Shown: positions 8,566-17,980, counted from the first letter of the stretch. The stretch: 64,000 bases of DNA from Pseudoalteromonas luteoviolacea S2607 (GCF_001625575.1 NZ_AUXV01000072.1:124001-188000); one strand, 5' to 3'. Translations and numbers: made by a program. The notes: generated by a model from the letters alone, not told the origin.

Positions 8566-10110
8566 ATGACTGCGAAGAAAAAACCACTTGTACTTATGAT
8601 TTTAGATGGTTGGGGATATAGAGAAGAAACACAGAGTAATGCGGTCCTCGCTGCTAATACACCTGTACTTGATGAGCTTTGGCAAACACAACCTAAAACT
8701 TTGATTTCAGGTTCTGGTTTGGATGTAGGTTTGCCTGATGGTCAAATGGGTAATTCTGAAGTTGGGCACGTGAATTTAGGCGCTGGCCGTATTGTTTATC
8801 AAGATTTCACTCGCATTACTAAATCAATCGATGATGGTGAGTTTGCTCAAAACCCAACACTCGTAAAAAGTATTGATGATGCGGTTGCACAAGGCAAAGC
8901 CGTGCATCTGATGGGTCTATTAAGCCCAGGTGGTGTTCATAGTCATGAAGATCACATTGTCGCGTCAATTGAACTGGCAGCAGAGCGCGGCGCAACCGAT
9001 ATTTTCTTTCATGCTTTTTTAGATGGTCGTGATACGCCACCGAGAAGTGCACAAGCTTCCATCGAAAGAATTCAAGCAACCTTTGCTAAATTAGGCACAG
9101 GTAGGTTAGCAACACTTGTCGGTCGTTATTATGCTATGGATCGCGACAATCGTTGGGACCGTATTGAACTGGCCTATGACCTAATGGTTTCAGGTGAAGC
9201 TGAATTTTCATACCCAAATGGGGTTGAAGCACTTCAAGCCGCATATGCGCGTGACGAAAACGATGAGTTTGTGAAAGCATCAACGATAGTGCCTGATGGT
9301 CAAACGCCTGCAACCATTAACGACGGTGATGCAGTACTATTTTTAAACTTCCGCGCAGACCGAGCAAGACAAATGACACGCGCGTTTGTTGACGCCGACT
9401 TTAACGGATTTGATAAAAAGAAAGCACCAGCGTTAAGTAGTTTCGTGATGATGACCGAATATGCGGCAGACATTAATGCACCGATCGCATTTGCACCTGA
9501 AAAGCTTAATAATGTGCTGGGTGAGTGGCTTGCAAAACATGACAAAACACAGCTGCGCATCTCAGAAACCGAAAAATATGCACACGTGACCTTCTTCTTC
9601 AGCGGCGGGCGTGAGGATTTATTTGAAGGTGAAAAGCGTGAGCTTATTCCTTCACCTCAAGTTGCTACATATGATCTGCAGCCTGAAATGAACTCTGAAA
9701 TGCTGACTGATAAACTGGTCGATGCCATCCACGGTGGCGAGTTTGATGTCATTATCTGCAACTACCCAAATGGCGATATGGTCGGTCACTCAGGTGTGTT
9801 TGACGCTGCGGTTAAAGCCTGTGAAGCTGTTGACCATTGTATCGGTCGTGTTGTTAAGGCACTTGAAGAATGTGGTGGTGAAGCCCTTATCACCGCAGAC
9901 CATGGTAATGCAGAGCAAATGCAAGACCCAAGCACAGGTCAGGCACATACCGCGCATACTAGCGAGCCCGTACCATTTATATATGTTGGTCGTGATGCAG
10001 AGCCACAAGCTAGCAAAACCTTAAGCGACGTTGCCCCTACGATGCTACATTTATTGGGTATGGAGCAGCCTGAAGAAATGACTGGCTCACCAATTATGCG
10101 CTTAAAATAA
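8566..10110 (+). CDS. gpmI: 2,3-bisphosphoglycerate-independent phosphoglycerate mutase
   Basis: GpmI interconverts 3- and 2-phosphoglycerate with two Mn2+ ions and a phosphoserine intermediate. The 514-residue protein has the metal-binding MILDGWGYRE at the N-terminus, the active-site Ser in GQMGNSEVGHVNLGAG, and the C-terminal metal motifs NYPNGDMVGHSG and TADHGNAEQM. ATG 8566 has AGGAG six bases upstream; the longer frame from 8545 is not needed. It leads the gpmI-envC-ctp-yibQ cluster and starts divergently from the rhodanese gene. Confidence 0.97.
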   Translation: MTAKKKPLVLMILDGWGYREETQSNAVLAANTPVLDELWQTQPKTLISGSGLDVGLPDGQMGNSEVGHVNLGAGRIVYQDFTRITKSIDDGEFAQNPTLVKSIDDAVAQGKAVHLMGLLSPGGVHSHEDHIVASIELAAERGATDIFFHAFLDGRDTPPRSAQASIERIQATFAKLGTGRLATLVGRYYAMDRDNRWDRIELAYDLMVSGEAEFSYPNGVEALQAAYARDENDEFVKASTIVPDGQTPATINDGDAVLFLNFRADRARQMTRAFVDADFNGFDKKKAPALSSFVMMTEYAADINAPIAFAPEKLNNVLGEWLAKHDKTQLRISETEKYAHVTFFFSGGREDLFEGEKRELIPSPQVATYDLQPEMNSEMLTDKLVDAIHGGEFDVIICNYPNGDMVGHSGVFDAAVKACEAVDHCIGRVVKALEECGGEALITADHGNAEQMQDPSTGQAHTAHTSEPVPFIYVGRDAEPQASKTLSDVAPTMLHLLGMEQPEEMTGSPIMRLK

Positions 10111-10111
10111 T

Positions 10112-11257
10112 ATGCTACGTGGACTTTTAACTAGCCTGACTTTAACCTGTTTATTGGCAACGCAATCAAGCGTTGCCAATGAGTCTCAAACCAAAGCAGA
10201 TCTTGCGGCTGTTCAGGCAGAACTGAAGAAAAGTCAGGCTGCCTATAATGAGCAGAAAAAGTCCTTTACCTCTTTAAAAAAGAGGCTGAAGTCTTTTGAA
10301 CTGGAGATTGCACGCAGTGCTAAGGCATTGACCCTCACAAAACAGGGGATCAGTGAAAATAAGCAACAGCAATATGCTTTAAAAACTGAAAGTCAACAGC
10401 TAAATCGCCGCAAAAAGAACCTTCAAAGACTTCTTGCAGCTCAGCTCAAGAGTGCATATGTCACTGGTAGTCATGACTATTCTAAGATGTTACTGAGCCA
10501 ACAGCAGACATCTGCTTTAGAGCGTACTATCAGTTATTATGATTACTTTAACAAAGCCCGTATTAATCAGCTCGAAGATCTCAAAAAGATCTTTCTTGAG
10601 CTAGAAAAAAATCAGCAAGCTCTGGAAAAGGTACAGCAACGCCTAGTTGAATTACTTGAGCAACAGCAAATCCGCCAGAATGAGCTACAACTGGCACAAA
10701 ACCAACGTCAAACGCACTTAAAAAATCTCAACGACAAGCTGGAACAAACACAATCTGCTATTGCTTATTTAGAAGAAAACGAAACGACGTTAAAGACAAC
10801 TTTAGAATCTCTCGCAGACGTTCAAACACCCAGTAACGAAGTCTTTGTCGCAAAATTAGATGGGCTGCGCAGACTAAAAGGAAAACTCGCTTGGCCTCTG
10901 AAAGGCCGCTTAAGCAAGCGATTTGGGCAAAGAAAACATGCTGGAATGAGCTGGAAAGGTGTCATGATTGCCGGTGACAATGGCGATGAGATCACCAGTG
11001 TTGCACCTGGACATGTTGTGTATGCAGACTGGCTAAATGGTTTTGGCTGGGTCATCGTGCTTGATCATGGTGAGGGCTTTATGAGTTTATACGGGCACGC
11101 TCAAACACTGCTTAGAGATGTTGGCGACCATGTTAACCCAGGAGACCCAATTGCATTAGTAGGTCAAAGCGGCGGACAACAAAATCCTGGGCTATACTTC
11201 GAGATACGGCATAAAGGAAGCGCTGTGAATCCAGTTAAATGGTGCAGATCAAGTTAA
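10112..11257 (+). CDS. envC: Murein hydrolase activator EnvC (degenerate M23/LytM)
   Basis: EnvC is a periplasmic activator of the AmiA/AmiB amidases that split septal peptidoglycan. The 381 residues comprise a signal peptide (cleavage near SVANE), a long coiled coil (about 30-250), and a C-terminal LytM domain. The metal-site motifs of active M23 peptidases are altered: the first His-Gly-Asp motif is replaced (KHAGMSWKGVMIAG), and the final HxH reads GLYFE. An activator rather than an enzyme is therefore expected. It starts one base after the gpmI stop. Confidence 0.93.
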   Translation: MLRGLLTSLTLTCLLATQSSVANESQTKADLAAVQAELKKSQAAYNEQKKSFTSLKKRLKSFELEIARSAKALTLTKQGISENKQQQYALKTESQQLNRRKKNLQRLLAAQLKSAYVTGSHDYSKMLLSQQQTSALERTISYYDYFNKARINQLEDLKKIFLELEKNQQALEKVQQRLVELLEQQQIRQNELQLAQNQRQTHLKNLNDKLEQTQSAIAYLEENETTLKTTLESLADVQTPSNEVFVAKLDGLRRLKGKLAWPLKGRLSKRFGQRKHAGMSWKGVMIAGDNGDEITSVAPGHVVYADWLNGFGWVIVLDHGEGFMSLYGHAQTLLRDVGDHVNPGDPIALVGQSGGQQNPGLYFEIRHKGSAVNPVKWCRSS

Positions 11258-11268
11258 ATGAATAACCT

Positions 11269-11295
11269 ATGCTGCCCCGTCACTAGGAGCAGCAT
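11269..11295 (+). promoter_or_regulatory. Hairpin enclosing the ctp ribosome binding site
   Basis: ATGCTGC at 11269-11275 pairs with GCAGCAT at 11289-11295, directly against the ATG at 11296. The likely Shine-Dalgarno GGAG (11286-11289) sits in the loop and stem edge, so the fold could limit initiation. Whether it forms in vivo is not known. Confidence 0.35.
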
Positions 11296-12519
11296 ATGAA
11301 ATATTTCGCCTCTATTTCCCCTCCCTCCCGCTATTGCAGCTTGGCAATAAGCGCACTGTTATTGTTATTTGTTCTGTTTTTTAGCAATCTTCAAGCGAAA
11401 CAAATAAGCCATGCGCATATGGAAGAAATCCTCTATCACATCCAAACATACTACGTGGAAGAAGTGCAGTTAAACCATATCAAGCGCGATAACTTTTATG
11501 AGTTATTCGAACAGCTCGATCCGTACTCTAAGTATCTAAATGAACATGAGCTAGAAACTTTATTTAGTGCAACTAACGGGCGCTATACAGGACTTGGTAT
11601 TGAGGTTGAAGAAATTGAGAATCGCATTGTTATTGTTGATACCTTACCAGGCTCCCCTGCTGAACAAGCAGGCATAGAAGGCGGCGACAAGCTTGTAGCA
11701 GTCAATACACACGATGTTACTGACAAATCTATCTCAGAAGTCTCCAAGCTACTTCGAGAAGCAAAGCTTTCTATTATTCACATCACCGTTGAGCGTGCAG
11801 AAATGTTGGTCACACTGGCACTAAGGCGCCAAGAAATCACCCTTGAAAGTGTCTCTAGTAAACTACTCAATGGACATATTGGCTATCTCGCCATATCTGC
11901 GTTCAATAATCACAGCTATCATGATGTTGCGAGGCACATCAATATGCTTTTTGCACATAGTGGTATCTCTTTGAAAGGTTTAGTGATTGATTTACGCGAT
12001 AACCCTGGTGGCACCCTCAACAGCGCAGTTGCCATTTCTGACTTGTTTTTACAAAGTGGTGTCATTGTCTCCACAAAAGGGCGCTTCTTTGATGCCAACC
12101 AGAAATTTTATGCTGTTCAAGGCGATATTTTAAATGGTGCGCCAATATTAGTGCTTATCAATAAACAGTCCGCTTCAGCAGCTGAAATATTGGCCGGTGC
12201 GCTTCAAGATAACAAACGCGCCTTGATACTGGGTCAAGAGTCATTTGGTAAGGGCTCCGTTCAGTCTTTGATCCCTATTGGCAACGGTACTAGTGCGCTT
12301 AAACTGACTACCGCACGATATTTCACTCCATCAGGCCAATCCATTGAAGGAACTGGCATACAGCCCGATGTAGAATACAGTAATAACACCCTATCGATGC
12401 TAAATAAAGCAGCTATAATGACAAACGAAGAGGCAGATAGTGACCTCTATGCTCGGCTTTCTCAGCATTGGAAAGCCGCTAAAAAGTTAGTGGCAAAACA
12501 ACAGCCTGTGATTAATTAA
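11296..12519 (+). CDS. S41-family carboxy-terminal processing protease
   Basis: A 407-residue protease of the CtpA type, with an N-terminal hydrophobic segment (about 17-36), a PDZ domain (about 85-165) that recognises substrate C-termini, and an S41 catalytic core. The nucleophile Ser lies in NKQSASAAEIL and the general-base Lys in ESFGKGSVQ. Such proteases work in the periplasm, often on peptidoglycan hydrolases, which fits the position between envC and a deacetylase-like gene. The closest functional subtype is not decided. Confidence 0.9.
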   Translation: MKYFASISPPSRYCSLAISALLLLFVLFFSNLQAKQISHAHMEEILYHIQTYYVEEVQLNHIKRDNFYELFEQLDPYSKYLNEHELETLFSATNGRYTGLGIEVEEIENRIVIVDTLPGSPAEQAGIEGGDKLVAVNTHDVTDKSISEVSKLLREAKLSIIHITVERAEMLVTLALRRQEITLESVSSKLLNGHIGYLAISAFNNHSYHDVARHINMLFAHSGISLKGLVIDLRDNPGGTLNSAVAISDLFLQSGVIVSTKGRFFDANQKFYAVQGDILNGAPILVLINKQSASAAEILAGALQDNKRALILGQESFGKGSVQSLIPIGNGTSALKLTTARYFTPSGQSIEGTGIQPDVEYSNNTLSMLNKAAIMTNEEADSDLYARLSQHWKAAKKLVAKQQPVIN

Positions 12520-12529
12520 TACACATATA

Positions 12530-12579
12530 GACGCTTTTATCAGCACAAAAAACATGCTAGGTTAGATGATAAAAGCGTC
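12530..12579. repeat. 13-bp perfect inverted repeat between ctp and yibQ
   Basis: GACGCTTTTATCA (12530-12542) is repeated inverted at 12567-12579 with a 24-base spacer. No T-run follows, so it does not look like a simple terminator; it may be an mRNA processing hairpin or a protein site. Confidence 0.5.
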
Positions 12580-12627
12580 AGTTCGATGCCGCTGACAAAC
12601 TTATAAATATAAAATAATTAAATAAAC

Positions 12628-13401
12628 GTGATTCACTTTGTGCGCAATACAATTATATCAATAGCATTGCTGTGTCTGATGCCAATTGCTTGTTATGCAA
12701 AACAAATTGCAATTGTCATCGATGATATTGGCAACCATCAGCGTGACCTCGCGTTTTTGTCACTGCCTGGGCAATTGACATATGCGGTGTTGCCTCATAC
12801 CCCTTTTTCTCAGCACTTTGCGTATCATGCGGCCAAACAAAACAAAGAGATTATCTTACATATTCCTATGCAAGCTCTGAATGGCAAAGCTTTGGGGCCC
12901 GGAGGGCTGACCTTAGACATGCCTAAATGGCAACTACAACGAACGTTAGGGCATGCTCTGGCAAGCCTGCCTCATGTAAAAGGCGTTAACAATCACATGG
13001 GCTCCGCCCTCACTCAATACGATGAGCCAATGAAGTGGACGATGGAAGTGCTTAAAAAGCGCGCTCTATACTTCTTAGATAGTCGAACAACGCCTTATAG
13101 CCAGGCGCAAAAGATGGCAAATTTGTATGGTGTAGATAATATCGCAAGGCATGTATTTTTAGACAATGAACTGCAATTTGAACAGCTTCAATCTCAGTTA
13201 GTTGCGCTAAAAGCCATAGCACAAGAGCAAGGTTATGCAATTGGCATCGCCCACCCTTACCCCGAAACCCAACAGTTTTTATTGCAAGCATTACAAGATT
13301 TAGCAGCGGAAGGATTTGAGCTTGTTCCCCTTTCAACACTCTTAGAAAACAGACATATGCGGCTAGTCGCATTACAGCAAACCAAAGACAAAAAGCAGTA
13401 G
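12628..13401 (+). CDS. Divergent polysaccharide deacetylase family protein (YibQ/DUF610)
   Basis: About 257 residues with a signal peptide ending near CYAK, then the family core IAIVIDDIGNHQRDLAFL, the segment EIILHIPMQ, and GVNNHMGSALT. This corresponds to the YibQ family that accompanies envC and ctp in many gammaproteobacteria. The enzymatic activity is not established; a cell-envelope role is inferred from the neighbours. The frame opens with GTG at 12628; GTG 12640 is an alternative start. Neither has a strong ribosome binding site. Confidence 0.85.
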   Translation: MIHFVRNTIISIALLCLMPIACYAKQIAIVIDDIGNHQRDLAFLSLPGQLTYAVLPHTPFSQHFAYHAAKQNKEIILHIPMQALNGKALGPGGLTLDMPKWQLQRTLGHALASLPHVKGVNNHMGSALTQYDEPMKWTMEVLKKRALYFLDSRTTPYSQAQKMANLYGVDNIARHVFLDNELQFEQLQSQLVALKAIAQEQGYAIGIAHPYPETQQFLLQALQDLAAEGFELVPLSTLLENRHMRLVALQQTKDKKQ

Positions 13402-13497
13402 TGTCCACCTCGTTATTTTTACTTTATTGATCTAGACACAGGCAAACTCTTTCACTTTCAGTTATACCTAAAGAAGGTTAATTAACGGGAAAACACT

Positions 13498-13917
13498 ATG
13501 CTGCACACAGTTGAGCAACTGATGACCGCTGATCCTCTCGCAGTTAAAGAGTCACACACGCTACACGATGCACACAATCTGATGCGTGAAAAAAATATAC
13601 GTCATATCCCTGTAATTGATGATGACGGTCAATTAGTCGGTATGTTGACTCAAAAAATCATGATAGCGAAAGTCATGAACATACTCGCGACATATGGCAC
13701 TTTGGCTTTAGAGAGAAAAGAAAAACAAGAAAAGGTCGTTGATGTTATGACGCAAGATTTTGCCAGCGTTACGCCAGACCAAAGTTTGCATGAAGTCGTC
13801 AAATTTTTTGTTGAAAATCGCCACGGATGTATGCCCGTTGTCGATAGTAACGGTAAATTATTAGGTATATTAACGTCTTCTGACTTTGTACGTTTAGCAG
13901 CAGCGCTATTGTCTTAA
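13498..13917 (+). CDS. Two-CBS-domain protein
   Basis: The 139-residue protein consists of two CBS motifs: VEQLMTADPLAVKESHTLHD with RHIPVIDDDGQLVGMLT, and VVDVMTQDFASVTPDQSLHE with GCMPVVDSNGKLLGILT. CBS pairs bind adenosine ligands such as AMP, ATP or SAM and usually regulate partner proteins. There is no attached effector domain, so the partner is unknown. It stands alone, with a strong terminator directly downstream. Confidence 0.88.
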   Translation: MLHTVEQLMTADPLAVKESHTLHDAHNLMREKNIRHIPVIDDDGQLVGMLTQKIMIAKVMNILATYGTLALERKEKQEKVVDVMTQDFASVTPDQSLHEVVKFFVENRHGCMPVVDSNGKLLGILTSSDFVRLAAALLS

Positions 13918-13921
13918 TTAC

Positions 13922-13962
13922 AAATATATAAAAGCCTCTCAATGAGAGGCTTTTATATATTT
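13922..13962. terminator. Strong bidirectional terminator (19-bp perfect stem)
   Basis: Bases 13922-13940 and 13944-13962 are perfect complements with a 3-base loop (AAT). The AT-rich outer stem supplies both A and T tracts, so it serves the CBS gene and the convergent pepB. Confidence 0.92.
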
Positions 13963-13971
13963 TCTATTTGC

Positions 13972-15267
13972 TTACGCTTTTGCCATCAACGTACGAGCAA
14001 CCGTACGCATACCTAGCGTAGTCGCACCTGATGCCCACTGAGCACCTGCGCTATTTTGGAATGAAGCAGCAAGGTCAATGTGAACCCAACCTTGACCGTC
14101 ATTTGGCACAAAACGTGATAAGAAGCCAGCCGCATTTGAAGCTCCACCAAATCCACCGCCTTTTTGTGCGCGACTGTTCGCAGTGTCAGCATACGGAGAA
14201 GGACAATTGTTTTGATGCCACTTTTCTAGAGGTAATGGCCACGCCGCCTCAAACTCTTCACTTGCTAGCTGTTGTACTTCGCTCACAAGCTCTTTATCTA
14301 AGCCAAATAGTGCGTTGTATTCTTGGCCAACAGCCACTAATGCAGCACCAGTTAACGTTGCAGCGTCGATGATAAGTGGCGCACCAGTCTCTCCAGCAGC
14401 CATCAAGCCATCAGCAAGTACAAGTCGACCTTCCGCGTCCGTATTTACGATTTCAACAGTTGTGCCATTTTTATAAGTAAGAATATCGCCTAATTTATAA
14501 GCGTGGCCCGAAATCAGGTTTTCAGCACAGCATAAGAACAACTTGATGCGTTTATCAATTCCACGTTGGATAGCCAATGACAGACCAGCTGTAACCGTTG
14601 CTGCACCGCCCATGTCACACTTCATTGACAACATACCTTCACTCGGTTTGATTGAGTAACCACCTGAGTCAAATGTAATGCCTTTACCAACTAACGCTGC
14701 GCTCACCGGTGCATCTTCATCCCCGGTCGGGTTGAAGTCCAGTTCTAGTAAAACTGGCGGCCTTTCGCTGCCTCTACCTACTTCGTGGATACCGATCCAC
14801 TGATGCTCTAGTAGTGCATCGCCTTTAATAATTTGGTAGCTAACATGCTCAGGCGCTAAAGATTGAATAAACTCAGCCGCTTTTCCTGCTAAACTTTCAG
14901 GATAGATGTCTTCTGCTGTGCCGTTGATCATCTGACGAGTCCAAATTGCAGCGCGCTGCAAAGCGACTAGCTCTTTAAGATCTGATTGTGCGTTATCAAC
15001 AAAAGTGACAGGGTCAAGTTGCTTTGGACTTACAAAGCCTTGATAAAATGCCCACTGGGACTCTGTGCACCACGCTTCACCACTTAGCTCTATCGCTGGG
15101 ATGCCTTGCTGTGCTAGGCTACGAGCCGCTTTTTGAATATGCTTTAGTGTTTCTTGTTCGGCTAAATGAATTGTTGCACCTTGCTCATCAAATGAAAGCG
15201 ATGCATTGCTGCCCCAATGTGCAGCAGGAGCTTGTTCACTTAGGCGAACAATAAATTTTTCAGACAT
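13972..15267 (-). CDS. pepB: Peptidase B (M17 leucyl aminopeptidase family)
   Basis: A cytosolic metal-dependent aminopeptidase of about 431 residues. The metal and active-site motifs are VGKGITFDSGGYSIKP, KCDMGGAATV and NTDAEGRLVLADGL. Similarity runs through the whole E. coli PepB sequence, including the N-terminal region with AARSLAQQGIPAIELSGEAW, which separates it from PepA. ATG 15267 matches the family start; GTG 15279 is an alternative. It is convergent with the CBS gene and divergent from sfsA. Confidence 0.93.
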   Translation of the reverse strand: MSEKFIVRLSEQAPAAHWGSNASLSFDEQGATIHLAEQETLKHIQKAARSLAQQGIPAIELSGEAWCTESQWAFYQGFVSPKQLDPVTFVDNAQSDLKELVALQRAAIWTRQMINGTAEDIYPESLAGKAAEFIQSLAPEHVSYQIIKGDALLEHQWIGIHEVGRGSERPPVLLELDFNPTGDEDAPVSAALVGKGITFDSGGYSIKPSEGMLSMKCDMGGAATVTAGLSLAIQRGIDKRIKLFLCCAENLISGHAYKLGDILTYKNGTTVEIVNTDAEGRLVLADGLMAAGETGAPLIIDAATLTGAALVAVGQEYNALFGLDKELVSEVQQLASEEFEAAWPLPLEKWHQNNCPSPYADTANSRAQKGGGFGGASNAAGFLSRFVPNDGQGWVHIDLAASFQNSAGAQWASGATTLGMRTVARTLMAKA

Positions 15268-15349
15268 ATAGGTTTTCACTCTTACGCTTGTAGATTATGG
15301 TCAGTGTACACCACCATCACAGCAGCCCCAAAACGAATGCGATTAAACT

Positions 15350-16060
15350 ATGAAATTTTCATCTGAGCTGAAAAGCGCAACCCTGTTAAAACGTTATAAA
15401 CGATTCTTAGTCGATTTACGTAAAGATAATGGTGACGAATTTACCGTGCACTGCGCTAACACTGGAAAAATGACAGGATGCGCAGGTGCTGGGTTTAAAG
15501 CCTATTACTCAACGAGCGACAATGCAAAACGAAAATATCCACACTCGTTGGAAGTGACAGAGGACAAGCGAGGCAATTTAATTTGCGTAAACACAGCAAT
15601 GGCAAACAAAGTGGCAATTGAAGCCATTGAACAAAATTTGATACCTGAGTTGTCCGGATATCAAAACATTACCAGCGAAGTAAAATATGGCCATGAGAAT
15701 AGCCGAATCGACATTTTATTGAGCGCCAAAGACAAGGCTGATTGCTATGTAGAGGTAAAATCCGTCACTTTACTAGAAACAAACGGACAAGGCTTTTTCC
15801 CGGATGCAGAAACACTTAGAGGGCAAAAGCACCTGAGAGAACTTATGCATATAACTCAAAGCGGCCAACGTGCGGTTTTGCTTTTTATTGTGATGCATAA
15901 CGGCATTGAGAACGTAAGAGCCGCAAAGCATATCGATAAAAAATATGCTCAATTATTTACTGAAGCACGACAACAAGGGGTTGAAATATATGCATTTAAA
16001 GCGAAAGTTACACCTCAAGAAGTGAGCGTGGTTGAGAAACTATCTGTTTTAGACACTTGA
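15350..16060 (+). CDS. sfsA: SfsA, DNA-binding / nuclease-fold protein
   Basis: The 236-residue protein shows the SfsA pattern: an N-terminal OB-like domain, then a nuclease-like domain with RIDILLSAKDKADCYVEVKS (acidic residues and ExK) and FFPDAETLRGQKHLRELM. In E. coli SfsA is linked to sugar-fermentation gene expression and binds DNA; the mechanism is unclear. Placement just before dksA is conserved in gammaproteobacteria. Confidence 0.93.
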   Translation: MKFSSELKSATLLKRYKRFLVDLRKDNGDEFTVHCANTGKMTGCAGAGFKAYYSTSDNAKRKYPHSLEVTEDKRGNLICVNTAMANKVAIEAIEQNLIPELSGYQNITSEVKYGHENSRIDILLSAKDKADCYVEVKSVTLLETNGQGFFPDAETLRGQKHLRELMHITQSGQRAVLLFIVMHNGIENVRAAKHIDKKYAQLFTEARQQGVEIYAFKAKVTPQEVSVVEKLSVLDT

Positions 16061-16224
16061 AAAAAATAAGTTCACCCTTATATCACTGCCGTTAAAAACT
16101 TCATGCCAACGGCTTGTCTTAGAACAGTAAATGAGTAAAAAGTGTTTGCTAAGGGGTGAAGATTTTGCTATTTATAGCCGCCGGCGTTAGCTGGGGTTGT
16201 TTATTAAGGATTTAGGAGAATGCT

Positions 16225-16668
16225 ATGCCAGACCAGAAAAAACTAGGGTTATTGGCTCAGGCCGGTTTAGAACCTTACCAAGAAAAGCCGGGCGAAGAAT
16301 ACATGAGCGAGGCACAGTTAGCTCATTTTAAAAAAATACTAGAAGCGTGGCGTAATGACCTTCGTAACGAAGTTGATCGCACCATGAACCACATGCAAGA
16401 TGAAGCGGCAAATTTCCCTGATCCTGTAGACCGTGCAGCGCAAGAAGAAGAGTTTTCTCTTGAGCTTCGTACTCGTGACCGAGAGCGCAAGCTGATCAAG
16501 AAAATAGAAAAAACGTTGCAGCTGATTGAAGAAGATGATTTCGGATTCTGTAACTCTTGCGGTATCGAGATTGGTATTCGTCGCTTAGAAGCGCGACCGA
16601 CAGCCGACCTTTGTGTTGACTGTAAAACACTTGCAGAAATCAAAGAAAAGCAGCAAGGTCGAGGTTAA
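16225..16668 (+). CDS. dksA: RNA polymerase-binding transcription factor DksA
   Basis: DksA enters the RNA polymerase secondary channel and amplifies the ppGpp response. The 147 residues include the coiled-coil tip with the DxxDxA motif (DPVDRA) and a four-Cys zinc finger (CNSC ... CVDC). Similarity to E. coli DksA is very high from EPYQEKPGEEYM onward. TTTAGGAG lies before ATG 16225. The window also encodes SpoT and omega, two other parts of the same response. Confidence 0.98.
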   Translation: MPDQKKLGLLAQAGLEPYQEKPGEEYMSEAQLAHFKKILEAWRNDLRNEVDRTMNHMQDEAANFPDPVDRAAQEEEFSLELRTRDRERKLIKKIEKTLQLIEEDDFGFCNSCGIEIGIRRLEARPTADLCVDCKTLAEIKEKQQGRG

Positions 16669-16710
16669 GCTGACGCTAACGCCGATTAGCGAAGGTTAAA
16701 CTTACCGACG

Positions 16711-17676
16711 ATGCATACATTGCAAGATAGGCTCCCAGAGCATAAACACTCAGATGCTCTGGGTTCTTCATTTACCACTTATCGTGGTCGTTTTGCCCCC
16801 TCCCCTTCTGGACCACTTCATTTTGGCTCTCTGGTTGCAGCACTGGCAAGTTACTTAGATGCCAAAGCAAATCAAGGGCAATGGCTGGTGAGGATGGAAG
16901 ACATTGATACACCAAGAGTCGTCCCAGGTGCCGCTGACGCAATTCTTACTACGTTGGATGCCTATGGTTTGCATTGGGATGGTGAGGTCGTTTATCAAAG
17001 CCAACGACACGCTCTTTATCAAGATATACTCGCACCGCTCATTAAAATGCGGCATGTGTACGCTTGTACCTGCACAAGAAAGCAGATTAAAGCGCGTGGT
17101 GGTATTTATGACAACCACTGCCGAGATACCAGTCATCAATTTGAAGGCAATGCACTGCGCCTAAAACAAAATTATCCCGTTTTTGAATTTCAAGATGACT
17201 TGCAAGGTCAAGTGCAAATCCCAAAGGACATCGCGAGTGAAGATTACATTGTTAAACGCAGAGATGGACTTTTCGCCTACCAGCTTGTCGTTGTTGTTGA
17301 TGATCATCAACAGGGGATCACGCATGTTGTGCGTGGCGCCGATTTGTTGGAACCGACGGCTAGGCAACTGAGTTTATTTAAGCAGCTGAACTACACTGCG
17401 CCTCATTTCATGCACGTCCCTTTGGCTGTTGCAACAGCAGGCTTTAAACTGTCTAAGCAAAACCATGCACCAGCAATCGACAACAGTAAGCCGCTCCCAG
17501 CGCTTGCTGCGGCTTTAAAATTTTTGGGCTTCAACCTCTCTCATGTGCACTTTGATAATGTAGACACATTGCTAAAATGGGCTATTTCGCACTATCACAT
17601 CTCTTTGCTCCCCAATAACAAGGAAATTCAGGTAACTCAGCAAGACACGGGGCACTATGACTTCACACCACTCTGA
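16711..17676 (+). CDS. gluQRS: Glutamyl-Q tRNA(Asp) synthetase
   Basis: GluQRS attaches glutamate to the queuosine base of tRNA(Asp); it resembles the GluRS catalytic core but lacks the anticodon domain. The 321 residues contain RFAPSPSGPLHFGSL (HIGH-like), a Cys-rich zinc site (ACTCTRKQIKARGGIYDNHC), and the KMSKS-like KLSKQN. The N-terminal 27 residues before GRFAPSPSG are longer than in E. coli, and no other start is in frame. A terminator-like hairpin lies inside this extra segment. The dksA-gluQRS order is conserved. Confidence 0.93.
   Translation: MHTLQDRLPEHKHSDALGSSFTTYRGRFAPSPSGPLHFGSLVAALASYLDAKANQGQWLVRMEDIDTPRVVPGAADAILTTLDAYGLHWDGEVVYQSQRHALYQDILAPLIKMRHVYACTCTRKQIKARGGIYDNHCRDTSHQFEGNALRLKQNYPVFEFQDDLQGQVQIPKDIASEDYIVKRRDGLFAYQLVVVVDDHQQGITHVVRGADLLEPTARQLSLFKQLNYTAPHFMHVPLAVATAGFKLSKQNHAPAIDNSKPLPALAAALKFLGFNLSHVHFDNVDTLLKWAISHYHISLLPNNKEIQVTQQDTGHYDFTPL
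16734..16763 (+). terminator. Terminator-like hairpin inside the 5' end of gluQRS
   Basis: CCCAGAGCAT (16734-16743) and ATGCTCTGGG (16754-16763) form a perfect 10-bp stem with a 10-base loop, followed by TTCTTCATTT. A terminator between dksA and gluQRS is known in Shigella/E. coli; here the equivalent falls within the first 20 codons. Confidence 0.55.
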
Positions 17677-17980
17677 TCAGGCCGAAATATCCCCTTTACT
17701 ATGTAAATCTACCGCTCAATGGTGCTATAAATACGCCTAGAGATCATTGCTTTCTTAAAAACAAACCCAGCCATTTTTTTTTGAAATACCTAATACGTAA
17801 CTTGGATGAAATTTTAATCGCTAATTCACATGGGAAACTTCAATTTAGCCGCATTTGCGTATATCATAGCGAGCCTTATGAATTAGCCTACACTTTACAA
17901 AAATAAAGCGATATGTGGCGTTCAATAGTTACAACAAATGGTGCTACGGGTGGGGACTCAGAGTAGTTAGGAGAGTGGTT
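17677..17980. other. Intergenic region gluQRS-pcnB
   Basis: This 304-bp AT-rich interval contains a run of nine T residues near 17780 and no convincing hairpin or long open frame of its own. The only ATG in frame with pcnB is at 17915 and lacks a ribosome binding site. It presumably holds the pcnB promoter, but no hexamers were assigned. Confidence 0.4.

Noticed and set aside
8819..9079. Long minus-strand frames inside gpmI, acs, fba and other genes
   Set aside because: They are antisense shadows of strongly supported coding regions.
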